Shown: positions 1 through 8,035, counted from the first letter of the stretch. The stretch: DNA of 64,000 bases from Nostoc sp. CHAB 5844 (GCF_020829595.1 NZ_JAIVFW010000011.1:62001-126000); one strand, 5' to 3'. Notes: generated by a model not told the origin, from the sequence alone. Numbers and translations: made by a program.

Positions 1-1
1 T

Positions 2-136
2 GCGCTGGAAACTTACACCATGCGGAATGAGGAAAAGCACTTGAACGAAATCAAAATTCAAGCGGCGGCGGCTGACGTAACAGTAGAAGAATACTTGGTG
101 GATGCGATCGCTCAACGCCTAAAAAAAGATGAATAG
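2..136 (+). CDS. C-terminal end of a small protein (partial)
   Basis: An open frame enters from the left edge and stops at TAG 134-136, giving 44 residues that end in a helical segment (VTVEEYLVDAIAQRLKKDE). The last 20 residues look like the second helix of a small RHH or CopG-type DNA-binding protein, but this is only an impression. The true start is outside the window. A copy of the dispersed palindromic repeat begins two bases after the stop codon. Confidence 0.5.
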   Translation, partial: ALETYTMRNEEKHLNEIKIQAAAADVTVEEYLVDAIAQRLKKDE

Positions 137-137
137 C

Positions 138-160
138 TATCTGGCGGAATCCGCCAGATA
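138..160. repeat. Dispersed 23-bp palindrome, copy 1
   Basis: Perfect inverted repeat with half-site TATCTGGCGG and a 3-nt centre (AAT on this strand), directly after the partial gene. It is the leftmost of nine identical copies (138, 8373, 17895, 27899, 36000, 41911, 44320, 46925, 56270). Finding it here suggests that the mobile element, or the repeat's range, already includes the left edge of the window. Confidence 0.9.
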
Positions 161-507
161 CATTTGTTTACAACTCGGATTTTTGACATCAACAGATGCA
201 CAAGCATCCTCGCAATTACCATCAAAACTATGCGTTTATGCTAAAAAGAAAGCTTGTTTATCCCCAACTCCATGAAACAGGCTCTCTTAAAAGCTTTTCT
301 TATACTCTTTTTGTCCGCCCTCGCTCCAAGGTTGAACAAGGTTTGAAAAGAAGGCGGTTGGCTGAAGCTGACTTGTTTTTGAAGCCGATTTAACTGTATT
401 TTCCCTTGCCAGAGTAAATATAAAGATTTTATAAAATCAGTATATCTCTCATTAATCTTGTTGCCTTTGCTACTGCCATAACGGAATAGCAAGGTTGAGG
501 GGAAGCG
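161..507. other. Non-coding gap before the sigma-factor gene
   Basis: About 350 bases without a convincing gene. Short frames on both strands lack a credible ribosome site and look like chance openings. The last 60 bases must hold the promoter and leader of the sigma gene: an AT-rich stretch near 420-460 is followed by GAGGGGAAG (495-503), which serves as its ribosome-binding site. Confidence 0.5.
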
Positions 508-1356
508 ATGAGAGAGATTTTTATGCTGTTTTTTGAAACTCGCAGCCTGACGCTGCGGAACCATCTCGTGGAACTCAATATTGGTTTGGCCAGGACAGTC
601 GCTCACAGAATGAAAGCCAACTGTCGGCTAGATTTCGAGGAACTTTTTGAGTTGGCAACAGTTGGCCTTATAAAGGCAGTAGAACGCTACAATCCGAGCC
701 AGAAGTATTTTACATCGTTCGCCTTGCCCTACATTAGGGGTGAAATCCAGCATTATGTACGGGATAAGCTAAGTGCTGTTCGCGTGCCACGAAGTTTACA
801 TGAACTCAATAGCAAAATTAAAAAAGCACGGCTAGAACTGACATCTCAGTTTGGGCGATCGCCTGGCAATGCAGAAGTGGCGTTTTATCTGGGAATCGAT
901 AAAGCCGATGTCGAGGAAGCGACAAAAGCTTCCCTTAATCAGAGATATCTGTGGAGTCTAGACTCCAAACTTGACGACACAGACGATTTGACATTAGGTG
1001 ATACTTTAATTGGGCAGGACTCGCCTCAATGTAGCAGCGAGGCAATACTGCAAAAATTACTGCAAGCTATAAAACAGATCGACAATCCGGCAATCGACTT
1101 GATATATCTACAAGGCAAGCCGATGAAGGAGGTGCAGAAACTATTGAAGATCTCAGAAGCTCAAATAAATGCCCTGTTACGTTTGGGCATAAACCAATTG
1201 GTACAGGCGGAAATTTGTGAATTGGATGAGGCGGTACAAATCGTCTCTGAGTGTGAGGATTTGAAAAACTTTGAAAAAACTGTAGGCTACTTGCTGCCTA
1301 GTGATGCGATCGCTTTTTTGCAGGAGTGGCTTTTTGGTCAGCTTGCTGTTGCTTGA
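508..1356 (+). CDS. Sigma-70 family RNA polymerase sigma factor (group 3, SigF-like)
   Basis: 282 residues. The N-terminal half shows sigma region 2: LVELNIGLARTVAHRM, DFEELFELATVGLIKAVERYNP and FTSFALPYIRGEIQHYVRDK, the pattern of cyanobacterial SigF/group-3 factors. Region 3 follows (KIKKARLELTSQFGRSPGNAEVAFYLGI). Region 4 (about 190-230) is divergent but keeps a helix-turn-helix outline, and the last 50 residues have no obvious counterpart. ATG 508 is chosen because GAGGGGAAG sits just upstream. It lies in the mobile segment rather than the host flank, so it may redirect host polymerase to element genes; that role is inferred. Confidence 0.8.
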   Translation: MREIFMLFFETRSLTLRNHLVELNIGLARTVAHRMKANCRLDFEELFELATVGLIKAVERYNPSQKYFTSFALPYIRGEIQHYVRDKLSAVRVPRSLHELNSKIKKARLELTSQFGRSPGNAEVAFYLGIDKADVEEATKASLNQRYLWSLDSKLDDTDDLTLGDTLIGQDSPQCSSEAILQKLLQAIKQIDNPAIDLIYLQGKPMKEVQKLLKISEAQINALLRLGINQLVQAEICELDEAVQIVSECEDLKNFEKTVGYLLPSDAIAFLQEWLFGQLAVA

Positions 1357-1400
1357 GGAGGGCGATCGCAAGTAAGAGATGGGGTAATTTCATTATTTTG

Positions 1401-2006
1401 TCAGGCTATTTGCTGATGATAGATTTCCCTGGCCATTAAGTTGTGACTGGGATTGGATAATTCGCCTCTGATTCTTTCTTCCAGTAAGCCTAGCCAATTC
1501 ATCCGCTCCATTTGAGAAAGCCAGGTCATGGCTGGCGATTTACTGCTATTGGCAAGCTGTAAACATCGCAGCGCGACTCCGGCAGTGGCGCGTTGTGGCG
1601 CGAGTTCACTGAGGGCATAGCTTTTGGCATATCCCTGTAAATCCACATCCCAAATACCAACAGGGACACTAACGCCATTCCTGGCAACACAAAAGACCGC
1701 AAAACGATGAGATGCAGGGTGATTTGGATAATCGCTTGATCCCAGTTTGATAATTTCCCCGCCGTATTCCCCAAGTACTTCGCTGTGTAAATCGGGGAGA
1801 TAATCAAGCGTGATGAGATAATCACATCCGTAGATGGAAGTGATTCTGTAGGTTGCTTGAGCGCCTTGGGTTTTTCGCTCAAGTCGCAGCACGGCGCAAT
1901 TTTTTCCGTACCATCGCTTGAGGATTGTTGGCGATTGATGTTTTTTCTTGGGTCGAAATAATCGTTTAATCCACCGCCTAATTCTGGTAAGCCACCCATT
2001 ATTCAT
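1401..2006 (-). CDS. Hypothetical protein, basic N-terminus
   Basis: 201 residues, not recognised. The N-terminus is strongly basic and amphipathic (RIRRWIKRLFRPKKK), which could bind membrane or nucleic acid. The rest looks globular with several conserved-looking aromatic positions. The start overlaps the stop of the upstream membrane-protein gene by a few bases (1999-2006), so the two are translationally coupled and probably act together. Confidence 0.6.
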   Translation of the reverse strand: MNNGWLTRIRRWIKRLFRPKKKHQSPTILKRWYGKNCAVLRLERKTQGAQATYRITSIYGCDYLITLDYLPDLHSEVLGEYGGEIIKLGSSDYPNHPASHRFAVFCVARNGVSVPVGIWDVDLQGYAKSYALSELAPQRATAGVALRCLQLANSSKSPAMTWLSQMERMNWLGLLEERIRGELSNPSHNLMAREIYHQQIA

Positions 2007-2280
2007 CAGTCTCCTTCTCGCTTAGAATTTTCCCTAGAGCCATAGCTAGAGCATCTGTGGGCAATCCTAAAATTGTGGCGATTAGTCCGACTGCGGCAGT
2101 GAAAAATTGGGCGTTTAATTCCCGGCTGGCGATCGCGATTTGGAATTCATGTTTTGAATTTGTTTCAAACTTGATATCAACCGATTGCCAAGTGATGAGG
2201 AGAGTAAGAGCGATCGCGCCGAGGTAGGAATAGCCCTTGCCTAGCTGGGAGTCTTTTGGTTGTGGGGATGTCATGGGCAA
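1999..2280 (-). CDS. Small membrane protein
   Basis: 93 residues with two hydrophobic stretches: YLGAIALTLLITW (about 19-31) and FFTAAVGLIATILGLPTDALAMAL (about 59-82). It is the first gene of a two-gene minus-strand operon with the basic 201-residue protein. Size and topology resemble a two-pass inner-membrane accessory protein. A holin-like role is possible, but nothing specific supports it and no endolysin lies beside it. Confidence 0.55.
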   Translation of the reverse strand: MPMTSPQPKDSQLGKGYSYLGAIALTLLITWQSVDIKFETNSKHEFQIAIASRELNAQFFTAAVGLIATILGLPTDALAMALGKILSEKETDE

Positions 2281-2356
2281 GGGTTTGTCACTACAGCGCT
2301 AGGGTTCCCAAAGAAAAGCGTTGTCTGATCGAACAACATTACTGGACTAATGTAAA

Positions 2357-3241
2357 TTATGTCCAAAACGCTGTGGAAGGAAGGGATTCGTAGGCTAAGG
2401 CTTTAAATTTTATAACCCCTAATCTCTTTTGAATTTCTGAAATACTTTTACCCTGTTTTAGAAGATTCATACCGTGCGAGTTACGAAAAGTCTTCAAGGA
2501 AACTGATTGCATTATTCCGGCCTTTTCGGCGGCAAGTTTAACTATGTAATGGGCTGACGAACGATGAAGCGGTTTGTTGTTAGAAGCAAGCAGTAAATAC
2601 CCCTTCTCTTGGCGCTGTCCAAGATTTCTTTGCTTGATGCTGAGAACTAGTAGTGGTATCAAAACTGAGCCGTCTATTTCTATTGTTCTCGCTACGTCTC
2701 TCCTTCCGCTAACTGTGATAACGCCATTCTCAAAATCAATATTTTGCCATTGAATACGACATATCTCTGAAGCAGAAAGTCCAGCATAATACCCCAAGGT
2801 CAGCACGACACGATTTCTGATGCAGTTTTCTTGTTCGAGTATTTGCAAAAAATCAGCTTCGGAAATGAAGTCTGGGGCTACCCTGCCAGATACAGATTTT
2901 TCGCTTTGTACGTACCCAATAAAATTCCATTTCGGTCTAAGTACACCTATTGCCAAGCACTCCAAATATCTAAGTTCTGACTTCTGAGTCTTGAAAACGT
3001 ATAGAATCGGCTGTTTATACTCGACTTTAGCTTTATCCCATGTCCCACTACTCGCAAGTCTACTCATTACTCGCATAGACTGCCCTACATATAAGCATTC
3101 TCCATCCTCAGAAGAGAAGATTGTGTACACTCCAGCGCCCTTAATTACATCGGATCTGTCTATAGCAGACTCCCATCCACAGGAGAGCAAAGCTTCACGG
3201 CTAATCTTAAAATCACCGTTAAAGCACTTTTTTGGAAACAT
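2357..3241 (-). CDS. GIY-YIG nuclease fused to a degraded tyrosine-recombinase domain
   Basis: 294 residues from ATG 3241; an in-frame upstream codon at 3310 would overlap the divergent RHH gene, so 3241 is preferred. The N-terminal part has the complete GIY-YIG signature: GVY (37-39), YVG (51-53), Arg61, Glu94 and Asn106. The C-terminal part (about 155-294) follows the fold of a phage integrase catalytic domain, but the first catalytic Arg is Ser (GLSASEI), the GH motif is GV, and only the TFRNSHG Arg and a late Tyr remain. The recombinase half is therefore probably inactive and may act as a DNA-targeting module for the nuclease (inference). Divergent from a RHH gene and next to an intact recombinase. 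Confidence 0.75.
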   Translation of the reverse strand: MFPKKCFNGDFKISREALLSCGWESAIDRSDVIKGAGVYTIFSSEDGECLYVGQSMRVMSRLASSGTWDKAKVEYKQPILYVFKTQKSELRYLECLAIGVLRPKWNFIGYVQSEKSVSGRVAPDFISEADFLQILEQENCIRNRVVLTLGYYAGLSASEICRIQWQNIDFENGVITVSGRRDVARTIEIDGSVLIPLLVLSIKQRNLGQRQEKGYLLLASNNKPLHRSSAHYIVKLAAEKAGIMQSVSLKTFRNSHGMNLLKQGKSISEIQKRLGVIKFKALAYESLPSTAFWT

Positions 3242-3269
3242 TGTGTTAAACTTGACGTTGCAATATACG

Positions 3270-3275
3270 TATAAT
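3270..3275 (+). promoter_or_regulatory. Probable -10 box (TATAAT) for the RHH gene
   Basis: A perfect TATAAT stands 21 bases before ATG 3297 in the 55-base divergent region between the GIY-YIG fusion and the RHH gene. No good -35 at 16-18 bases was found. The region is compact enough for the RHH protein to control both directions. Confidence 0.4.
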
Positions 3276-3296
3276 TGTACGGTATTTAAACGTCTT

Positions 3297-3431
3297 ATGG
3301 CTAGAACCAAACGCCTAGAATTAAAGCTTTCTCAACAAGAATATGATCGCCTTAAGGCAGCATCTGATGCAAAAGATATCAGCATGGCGGAGTTGCTAAG
3401 AGATTTTATTAAAACACTTCCATCCACATAA
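3297..3431 (+). CDS. Small ribbon-helix-helix (CopG-like) protein
   Basis: 44 residues: a short basic strand (RTKRLELKLSQQEYDRLK) followed by two helices (SMAELLRDFIKTL), the standard RHH outline. It is divergent from the nuclease-recombinase fusion and 46 bases upstream of the intact recombinase, so it probably regulates one or both. Start ATG 3297 lies 21 bases after a TATAAT box. Confidence 0.65.
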   Translation: MARTKRLELKLSQQEYDRLKAASDAKDISMAELLRDFIKTLPST

Positions 3432-3477
3432 GAATTCTAATTTTGGGAACTCAAGGACTATAGAGCTTGGTAATTCC

Positions 3478-4317
3478 TTGAGTGAACTTTCTCGTGTCTC
3501 CAGTGACTCAATACTCATTAATATGTGGTTGCATGGTAGGCCAGCTACAACTACAGTTGCTTATCGCCGCAATGCAGAATATTTTTTGAATTTTGTGGGC
3601 AAGTCTTTGGAGAAAGTTGCCCTTGAAGATTTGCAGAATTATTCTGATCACCTGCGCTCGACTGGTGTCAAAGAATCTTCTCTACGTACCAAGTTAAACA
3701 CAATCAAATCATTGTTTACTTTTGCAGCCAAATTAAACTACGTTCGATTTAACGTAGCAGCTGCTTTACGTATTCCCAAAGGTAACACAAGTCTTGCTGG
3801 TCGCATACTCAAGCAATCTGAAGTGTTGCGGCTGATTAATTGCCCTCAGTTGTCGGTACGCGATCGCTGCTTCCTCAAGCTGGTATACGCCACAGGGATG
3901 CGGGTGAGTGAAGCCTGTAATTTGAAGTGGGAAGATTTTCAAGAGCGCGATTCAGGAGAGGTGCAAGTCACGGTACTGGGCAAAGGTGAGAAGCTACGAA
4001 CTGTGTTAGTTCCGATTGTCGTGTGGATGGAAATGCAGACGCTACGGAATTATGAATATGTTTTTACTAGCAGCACTGGCAACCCTATTGATAGAGTCAT
4101 GGCACATAGAATTATCAAAAATGCAGCTGCTTTGAGTGGGGTAACTTCAAAAGTTTCTCTACACTGGTTGCGTCATTGCAACGCGTCTCACGCTCTAGCC
4201 AAGGGTGCATCATTGGCACTAGTACGTGATTCGCTCGGTCACTCTAGCGTTGCGGTGAGCGATCGCTATCTTCACGCGAACCCCACCGACTCTACTTCTA
4301 ACTATTTGGGGTTTTAA
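3478..4317 (+). CDS. Tyrosine recombinase, XerC/D-like
   Basis: 279 residues with an N-terminal SAM-like core-binding domain (about 10-95) and a full catalytic domain. The active-site set is present: Arg142 (GMRVSEA), Lys169 (LGKGEK), His229-x-x-Arg232 (HWLRH), His255 (LGHSS) and Tyr264 (DRYLH). The start used is TTG 3478; no ATG is near and the ribosome site is poor, so the true start could be at Met16. It could be a resolvase or second integrase of the element. There is no tRNA or visible att duplication next to it, unlike the integrase at 58116-59207. Confidence 0.85.
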   Translation: MSELSRVSSDSILINMWLHGRPATTTVAYRRNAEYFLNFVGKSLEKVALEDLQNYSDHLRSTGVKESSLRTKLNTIKSLFTFAAKLNYVRFNVAAALRIPKGNTSLAGRILKQSEVLRLINCPQLSVRDRCFLKLVYATGMRVSEACNLKWEDFQERDSGEVQVTVLGKGEKLRTVLVPIVVWMEMQTLRNYEYVFTSSTGNPIDRVMAHRIIKNAAALSGVTSKVSLHWLRHCNASHALAKGASLALVRDSLGHSSVAVSDRYLHANPTDSTSNYLGF

Positions 4318-4324
4318 CGAAAAA

Positions 4325-4342
4325 GCTACCATTGCAGGTAGC
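4325..4342. terminator. Possible hairpin terminator
   Basis: GCTACC and GGTAGC pair across a six-base loop just after the recombinase stop codon. The T-tract behind it is poor, so termination is uncertain. Confidence 0.35.
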
Positions 4343-4428
4343 AGGAAATTTTAGCTTGAAATAAGGATTTCATTATAGTTAATAAGACAAGAATTGCTCA
4401 CACTCTTGTTTTAGGGCTTCAAGAGCAT

Positions 4429-5037
4429 TCACCCTATTCTTGGGTGATTTTGGGATTCTCCGAACAACCAATTAGTATATTCTTCCAAGTCTTGGGGGCG
4501 AATCTTCCACCCCCTACCAATTTTCTGCGCCCTGAGATGTCCAAGCGCGATCGCACCCCTCAAATGAAACCGGGAGTATCCACTAGCCGCTGCCGCCTCA
4601 TCCAAATTCCAAATCAGTTTTCGCCACAGGTTTTGTCCAGCGACAATTGCCCCTAGCAGTTCAGCAATTTGTGGAATTGTCGCCCCGAAACTCTCCGAAA
4701 GTTCAATTTCGGAGAGTTTCGTACTCTTAGCAACATCCTCTGTTAGCGCAGCGTTAGCGAGTCCACGAGCGTCAAGCTCGATTTCGGTCTCATTCGCAGT
4801 AGCCACTATCGAACGATGTATTGGGGTTTCTAGTTCCTGCTTTAAGACTTCTAATTCTTCTGGCTTGTAAGTCGCCTTTTTAGCTATGTAAATCACACTC
4901 AATTTCCCGGCTTTGGCATAATTCTCAATCGTGCGTGTAGTCACTCCTAAAAATCCAGCCGCTTGCTTTTTATCCACTCCGAAAAACCCCGAAACTCTCC
5001 GAAATCGTATTTTCGGACTTTCAGTATCGCCAGTCAA
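4429..5037 (-). CDS. Regulator with two helix-turn-helix domains
   Basis: 202 residues. The N-terminal HTH (about 22-60: DKKQAAGFLGVTTRTIENYAKAG) is MerR/excisionase-like. The C-terminal part (about 145-192: LDEAAAASGYSRFHLRGAIA and an IRPQDLEEY tail) is a second excisionase-type winged HTH. The middle is a variable linker. Between integration and packaging genes, a phage regulator or excisionase role is likely. The coding sequence contains TTTCGG-rich repeats (see repeats at 4686-4721 and 4975-5004) that could be its own operators. Confidence 0.65.
   Translation of the reverse strand: MTGDTESPKIRFRRVSGFFGVDKKQAAGFLGVTTRTIENYAKAGKLSVIYIAKKATYKPEELEVLKQELETPIHRSIVATANETEIELDARGLANAALTEDVAKSTKLSEIELSESFGATIPQIAELLGAIVAGQNLWRKLIWNLDEAAAASGYSRFHLRGAIALGHLRAQKIGRGWKIRPQDLEEYTNWLFGESQNHPRIG
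4686..4721. repeat. Perfect 15-bp inverted repeat inside the HTH gene
   Basis: CGAAACTCTCCGAAA at 4686-4700 is mirrored exactly at 4707-4721 with a six-base loop. The same 15-mer recurs at 4990-5004 near the start of the gene. It lies in the linker-coding part of the HTH regulator. Confidence 0.85.
4975..5004 (-). repeat. Three direct TTTCGG repeats at 10-bp spacing
   Basis: On the minus strand, TTTCGGAGAG, TTTCGGGGTT and TTTCGGAGTG follow each other at exactly ten bases, one helical turn apart, within the first codons of the HTH regulator (RVSGFFGV). A further TTTCGGA on the opposite strand lies at 5011-5017. The phasing looks like a cooperative operator embedded in coding sequence. Confidence 0.7.
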
Positions 5038-5169
5038 CCTATAATTGAAGATTTTTTGAAAAATTTATGTAATTTCACTTAATAAAGAATCTGGGTGCTA
5101 TTGTATTTCCACTCTCCACAAAGGATACAGAAATTGTTAAAAAATTATTAAGCGGATGATTCTTTATTG

Positions 5170-5493
5170 ATGCCAAGTATTTATTTACACTCGATAAGCG
5201 ATGAATGTTTATTCCACCTCTTACAGGAATTCAGTGCGCTAGATAGTGAGGTTGCTTGCTTGATTCGCTTTTTATTAGATGTGCGATCATTTCGAGAGAG
5301 AATTGCTGAAGTGAGAGGGCGATCATACCTAGGGGAACTAGGCGAGAAATTGGAAGAAAAAATCAACCAAGAAATCATAATCGCCATGTTAGCCCAGGGC
5401 TTGTCATGCCCACGATGCAAGTTAAACCCCTCCTCATGCGGTAAAAACTCTACCGCACCGCACACCAAAACCTTTGATGGTAGGGAACTTTAA
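5170..5493 (+). CDS. Hypothetical phage protein upstream of terminase
   Basis: 107 residues from ATG 5170 (a TTG codon precedes it). The N-terminal 75 residues are predicted helical; the C-terminus holds CPRCKLNPSSC, a possible small metal site. It overlaps or abuts the small-terminase gene and starts the packaging operon. Function not recognised. Confidence 0.55.
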   Translation: MPSIYLHSISDECLFHLLQEFSALDSEVACLIRFLLDVRSFRERIAEVRGRSYLGELGEKLEEKINQEIIIAMLAQGLSCPRCKLNPSSCGKNSTAPHTKTFDGREL

Positions 5494-5533
5494 GAGGCGT
5501 GAAGTTCAAAGATATGCGGTGCGGTGTGCGGTA

Positions 5534-6004
5534 ATGTCGAGTCCCATTGACCCTAAAACTTGGAGTGATGCAAAGGATGCTTATGTCACTGGCACGGAGT
5601 CTTTAGCTGCGATCGCGCTTAAATTTGGCATCTCTAAGCGTGCGGTTGAAAAACGTGCTAGTGATGAAGGTTGGGCAGCATTACGTCAAGCGGGGAGCGG
5701 TCAGCCACCCAAAACCATTCGCACCCCTACACCCTCACTTCCTCGCCCACGTCAGCAAGCTCAAACTGATGAGGTAGAAATCATCGACACTGCGATCGCT
5801 TCACTCTCAGGAATACTCGCAGGAGGCATGGAAGATACTCGCGGCATCGGTGGGATTGCTACAGGATTGTGTCGATTGATTGAACTGCGTAACAAGCTTG
5901 TGCCGAAAACTGCTGCTGATTTAGCTGATATGGCGATCTCACTGGATATCTCTCCGACAGATTTTATCAATGCTCTTAGAGACAAGTGGCAAAAGAAAGC
6001 GTAG
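5534..6004 (+). CDS. Terminase small subunit-like protein
   Basis: 156 residues from ATG 5534; in-frame ATG 5477 would add 19 residues. An HTH near the N-terminus (SLAAIALKFGISKRAVEKRASDEGW) matches small-terminase DNA-binding domains that recognise the packaging site, followed by a Pro-rich linker and a helical C-terminus. It is directly upstream of, and overlaps by 19 bases, the large terminase. GCGGT-rich repeats at its start (5439-5465 and 5515-5532) are a candidate recognition site. Confidence 0.7.
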   Translation: MSSPIDPKTWSDAKDAYVTGTESLAAIALKFGISKRAVEKRASDEGWAALRQAGSGQPPKTIRTPTPSLPRPRQQAQTDEVEIIDTAIASLSGILAGGMEDTRGIGGIATGLCRLIELRNKLVPKTAADLADMAISLDISPTDFINALRDKWQKKA

Positions 6005-7470
6005 CCGATAAGCGGCGGAGGGAATATGCCGAGGAGTGTGCTGCTGCGTTGGGGTTGAACGAAGTTGAGAAAAAACTGTCCTTCCGCGAGTTTGTAAATT
6101 CGGTCAAACCCAAATACAAGTGGTATCGGCACTGCGAGGCATTAGCCGACGTTCTCCAGAAAGTAGCCGATGGAGAACTGAACCGGACAATGGTTTTTAT
6201 GCCTCCTCGGCATGGAAAATCAGAGCTTGCGACTCGCCTTTTTCCTGCATACTACCTCTACAGATACCCAGAGAGATTTGTTGGCATCAACTCATATAGC
6301 GCAGACTTGGCGAAAACTTTTAGTCGCGCTGCTAGGGATGCGTTTTGGGAAGCTGAAGGAAAAATTAGAGATGATTCCGCCGCTGTTGAGATGTGGCAGA
6401 CTACCGAAAACGGTGGGTGCTGGGCAGCAGGTGTTGGGGGAAGTATTACAGGCAAGGGCTTTCACCTTGGGGTCATTGACGATCCGATTAAAAATGCCCA
6501 AGAAGCTTTTAGCGATACCGTCCGTAAGGGACACAAGGAATGGTATGACTCAACCTTTGCCACCAGAGAAGAACCAGGCGGGGCAATCGTCGTCATCCTC
6601 ACGCGCTGGCACGAAGACGATTTAGCGGGGTGGTTGCTGTCGCGGGAGAAATCCGAAGATGAGCCTGAGTACTGGCACATTGTTAATTTCCCCGCGATCG
6701 CAGAAGAAGATTCTCCGAAGTTTCCAGACACCTGCACTGTCGAAGTTGACTGGCGACTACCTGGTGAAGCCCTGTGTCCAGAACGCTATCCTTTATCGAA
6801 ACTGCGGAAGTTTCAAAAGAATCGCTACTTCTGGTTTGCACTCTACCAACAACGTCCTACGCCTGCTGATGGCGATATTTTCAAAGCTGCGTGGTTCCAG
6901 TTCTACACGCAACTACCAGAACATTTTCCATTGCTGGTACTTAGTGTTGATGCGTCGTTTAAAGAAACCGATACAGGCAGTTTTGTTGTCATTCAGCTGT
7001 GGGGCGTGATTTGGCCAAACTTCTACCTTATCGACCAAGTACGCGATCGCATGGGCTACATTGCTACTGTTGGAGCTATCAAAGCATTGATGAATCGTTG
7101 GAGGCTTGTCTACGGGGAACCCCACGCCAAACTCATTGAGGATAAAGCCAACGGCCCGGCGATTATTGAGCAACTGGATCGGGATTTTCCTGGTGTCATC
7201 CCGATTGAGCCGCAAGGTGGTAAACTCGTCCGCGCTCATGCATCTTCACCATTTTACGAATCTGGTAATATTTGGCTCCCAGCTAAGAACCTCATGGCTT
7301 GGGTTGAAGATCATATCGATGAATTTATCGCCTTTCCTCGCGGCAACGCCAATGACCAAGTGGATGCTGCAACTCAATTCATTTGTTGGATGGCTGAAAC
7401 CGGAGGCATGGAGGTTGAATATCAGTCTACTGGAAACAGTCGCCCTACAAGCAGACTTGGAGATTACTAG
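5986..7470 (+). CDS. Terminase large subunit
   Basis: 494 residues, GTG start at 5986. The ATPase domain has Walker A PPRHGKS (73-79), Walker B LGVIDD (about 162-167) and coupling motif VVILTRWHEDD. The C-terminal RNase H-like nuclease shows Asp about 321 (LVLSVDASFKETDTGSF), the KLIEDKANGP segment and a final acidic site (NDQVDAATQ). Length is normal for this family. It cleaves and pumps DNA into proheads with the small subunit. No damage is visible. Confidence 0.95.
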   Translation: MAKESVADKRRREYAEECAAALGLNEVEKKLSFREFVNSVKPKYKWYRHCEALADVLQKVADGELNRTMVFMPPRHGKSELATRLFPAYYLYRYPERFVGINSYSADLAKTFSRAARDAFWEAEGKIRDDSAAVEMWQTTENGGCWAAGVGGSITGKGFHLGVIDDPIKNAQEAFSDTVRKGHKEWYDSTFATREEPGGAIVVILTRWHEDDLAGWLLSREKSEDEPEYWHIVNFPAIAEEDSPKFPDTCTVEVDWRLPGEALCPERYPLSKLRKFQKNRYFWFALYQQRPTPADGDIFKAAWFQFYTQLPEHFPLLVLSVDASFKETDTGSFVVIQLWGVIWPNFYLIDQVRDRMGYIATVGAIKALMNRWRLVYGEPHAKLIEDKANGPAIIEQLDRDFPGVIPIEPQGGKLVRAHASSPFYESGNIWLPAKNLMAWVEDHIDEFIAFPRGNANDQVDAATQFICWMAETGGMEVEYQSTGNSRPTSRLGDY

Positions 7471-7515
7471 ACCTCTATGCTATCTTAAAAACGTATACCA
7501 CTTATTTGGGCTACT

Positions 7516-7713
7516 ATGGTTGGAAGAAAAAAGCTGAATCGTGAAAGTTTGCACGCTAGGGTTGCACCAGAGACAGCAGAAAAACTTAAAGAAATTGCTT
7601 TTAGGCTAGGATACATATACGATGAGCAGGGTTCAACAGGTCAGTTATTAGACGCGATCGCGTCGGGTGAATTAATTTTAATTTCTGCTAACAAATCTCT
7701 TAAAAGTGGTTGA
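7516..7713 (+). CDS. Small RHH-like protein
   Basis: 65 residues: basic N-terminus, then HARVAPETAEKLKEIAFRLGY and a second helix STGQLLDAIASGELIL, the outline of small cyanobacterial CopG-like proteins. It sits between the large terminase and a separately promoted small gene. Its target is unknown. Confidence 0.6.
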   Translation: MVGRKKLNRESLHARVAPETAEKLKEIAFRLGYIYDEQGSTGQLLDAIASGELILISANKSLKSG

Positions 7714-7738
7714 CGCTTATTTAAGATTCGGTTATTAT
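7710..7738 (+). promoter_or_regulatory. Sigma-70-type promoter
   Basis: TTGACG (7710-7715), a 17-base spacer and TATTAT (7733-7738). The -35 overlaps the last codons of the RHH-like gene. Downstream is a short hairpin (GTGGG/CCCAC) in the leader and a strong AAGGAGGTG ribosome site for the 62-residue gene. Confidence 0.7.
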
Positions 7739-7796
7739 AAAAGAGTGGGGCTTAGATCCCACCTAACTTTCCGATAACTTAAGGAGGTGATACAAA

Positions 7797-7985
7797 ATGT
7801 CTAATCCGCCTAAAAAAGGCAATGGACACAGTGAGACAAATCCTGAAGACTTAGAGGTTTTTGAACCCGCTTTTGAAGATGAGGAAAAAACCCAAGTTGA
7901 TGGCTATACCATAAAAGACATTCGGGAGGAATACATCTCTTACTCAAAAGAGCTTCCCCCCGAACTCCGTGAAGACGAAGAATAG
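7797..7985 (+). CDS. Small acidic hypothetical protein
   Basis: 62 residues, very acidic (many Glu/Asp, ending LPPELREDEE). It has its own promoter, an excellent ribosome site (AAGGAGGTGA, 8 bases before ATG) and a strong terminator directly after it, so it is a single-gene unit likely expressed at high level or in lysogeny. Small acidic phage proteins can be DNA mimics or inhibitors; that is a guess. Confidence 0.6.
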   Translation: MSNPPKKGNGHSETNPEDLEVFEPAFEDEEKTQVDGYTIKDIREEYISYSKELPPELREDEE

Positions 7986-8005
7986 TCTTTGATTAACGTT
8001 AGTTT

Positions 8006-8031
8006 GCCCCTACCCAATAGGGGCTTTCTTT
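8006..8031 (+). terminator. Rho-independent terminator
   Basis: GCCCCTA and TAGGGGC pair over a five-base loop and are followed by TTTCTTT. It ends five bases before the ATG of the next gene, which has no Shine-Dalgarno sequence. Confidence 0.8.
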
Positions 8032-8035
8032 AATT

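Noticed and set aside
196-606. Two short opposing frames before the sigma gene
   Set aside because: No ribosome site and no protein-like pattern; the second runs into the sigma gene antisense.
1999-2280. Holin
   Set aside because: Two hydrophobic segments fit, but no endolysin is adjacent and the partner gene is not lytic; left as membrane protein.
5167-7470. MuA-type transposase expected with a Mu-like virion
   Set aside because: No gene in the window shows the DDE core or Mu-type end-binding domains; the integration genes are tyrosine recombinases.
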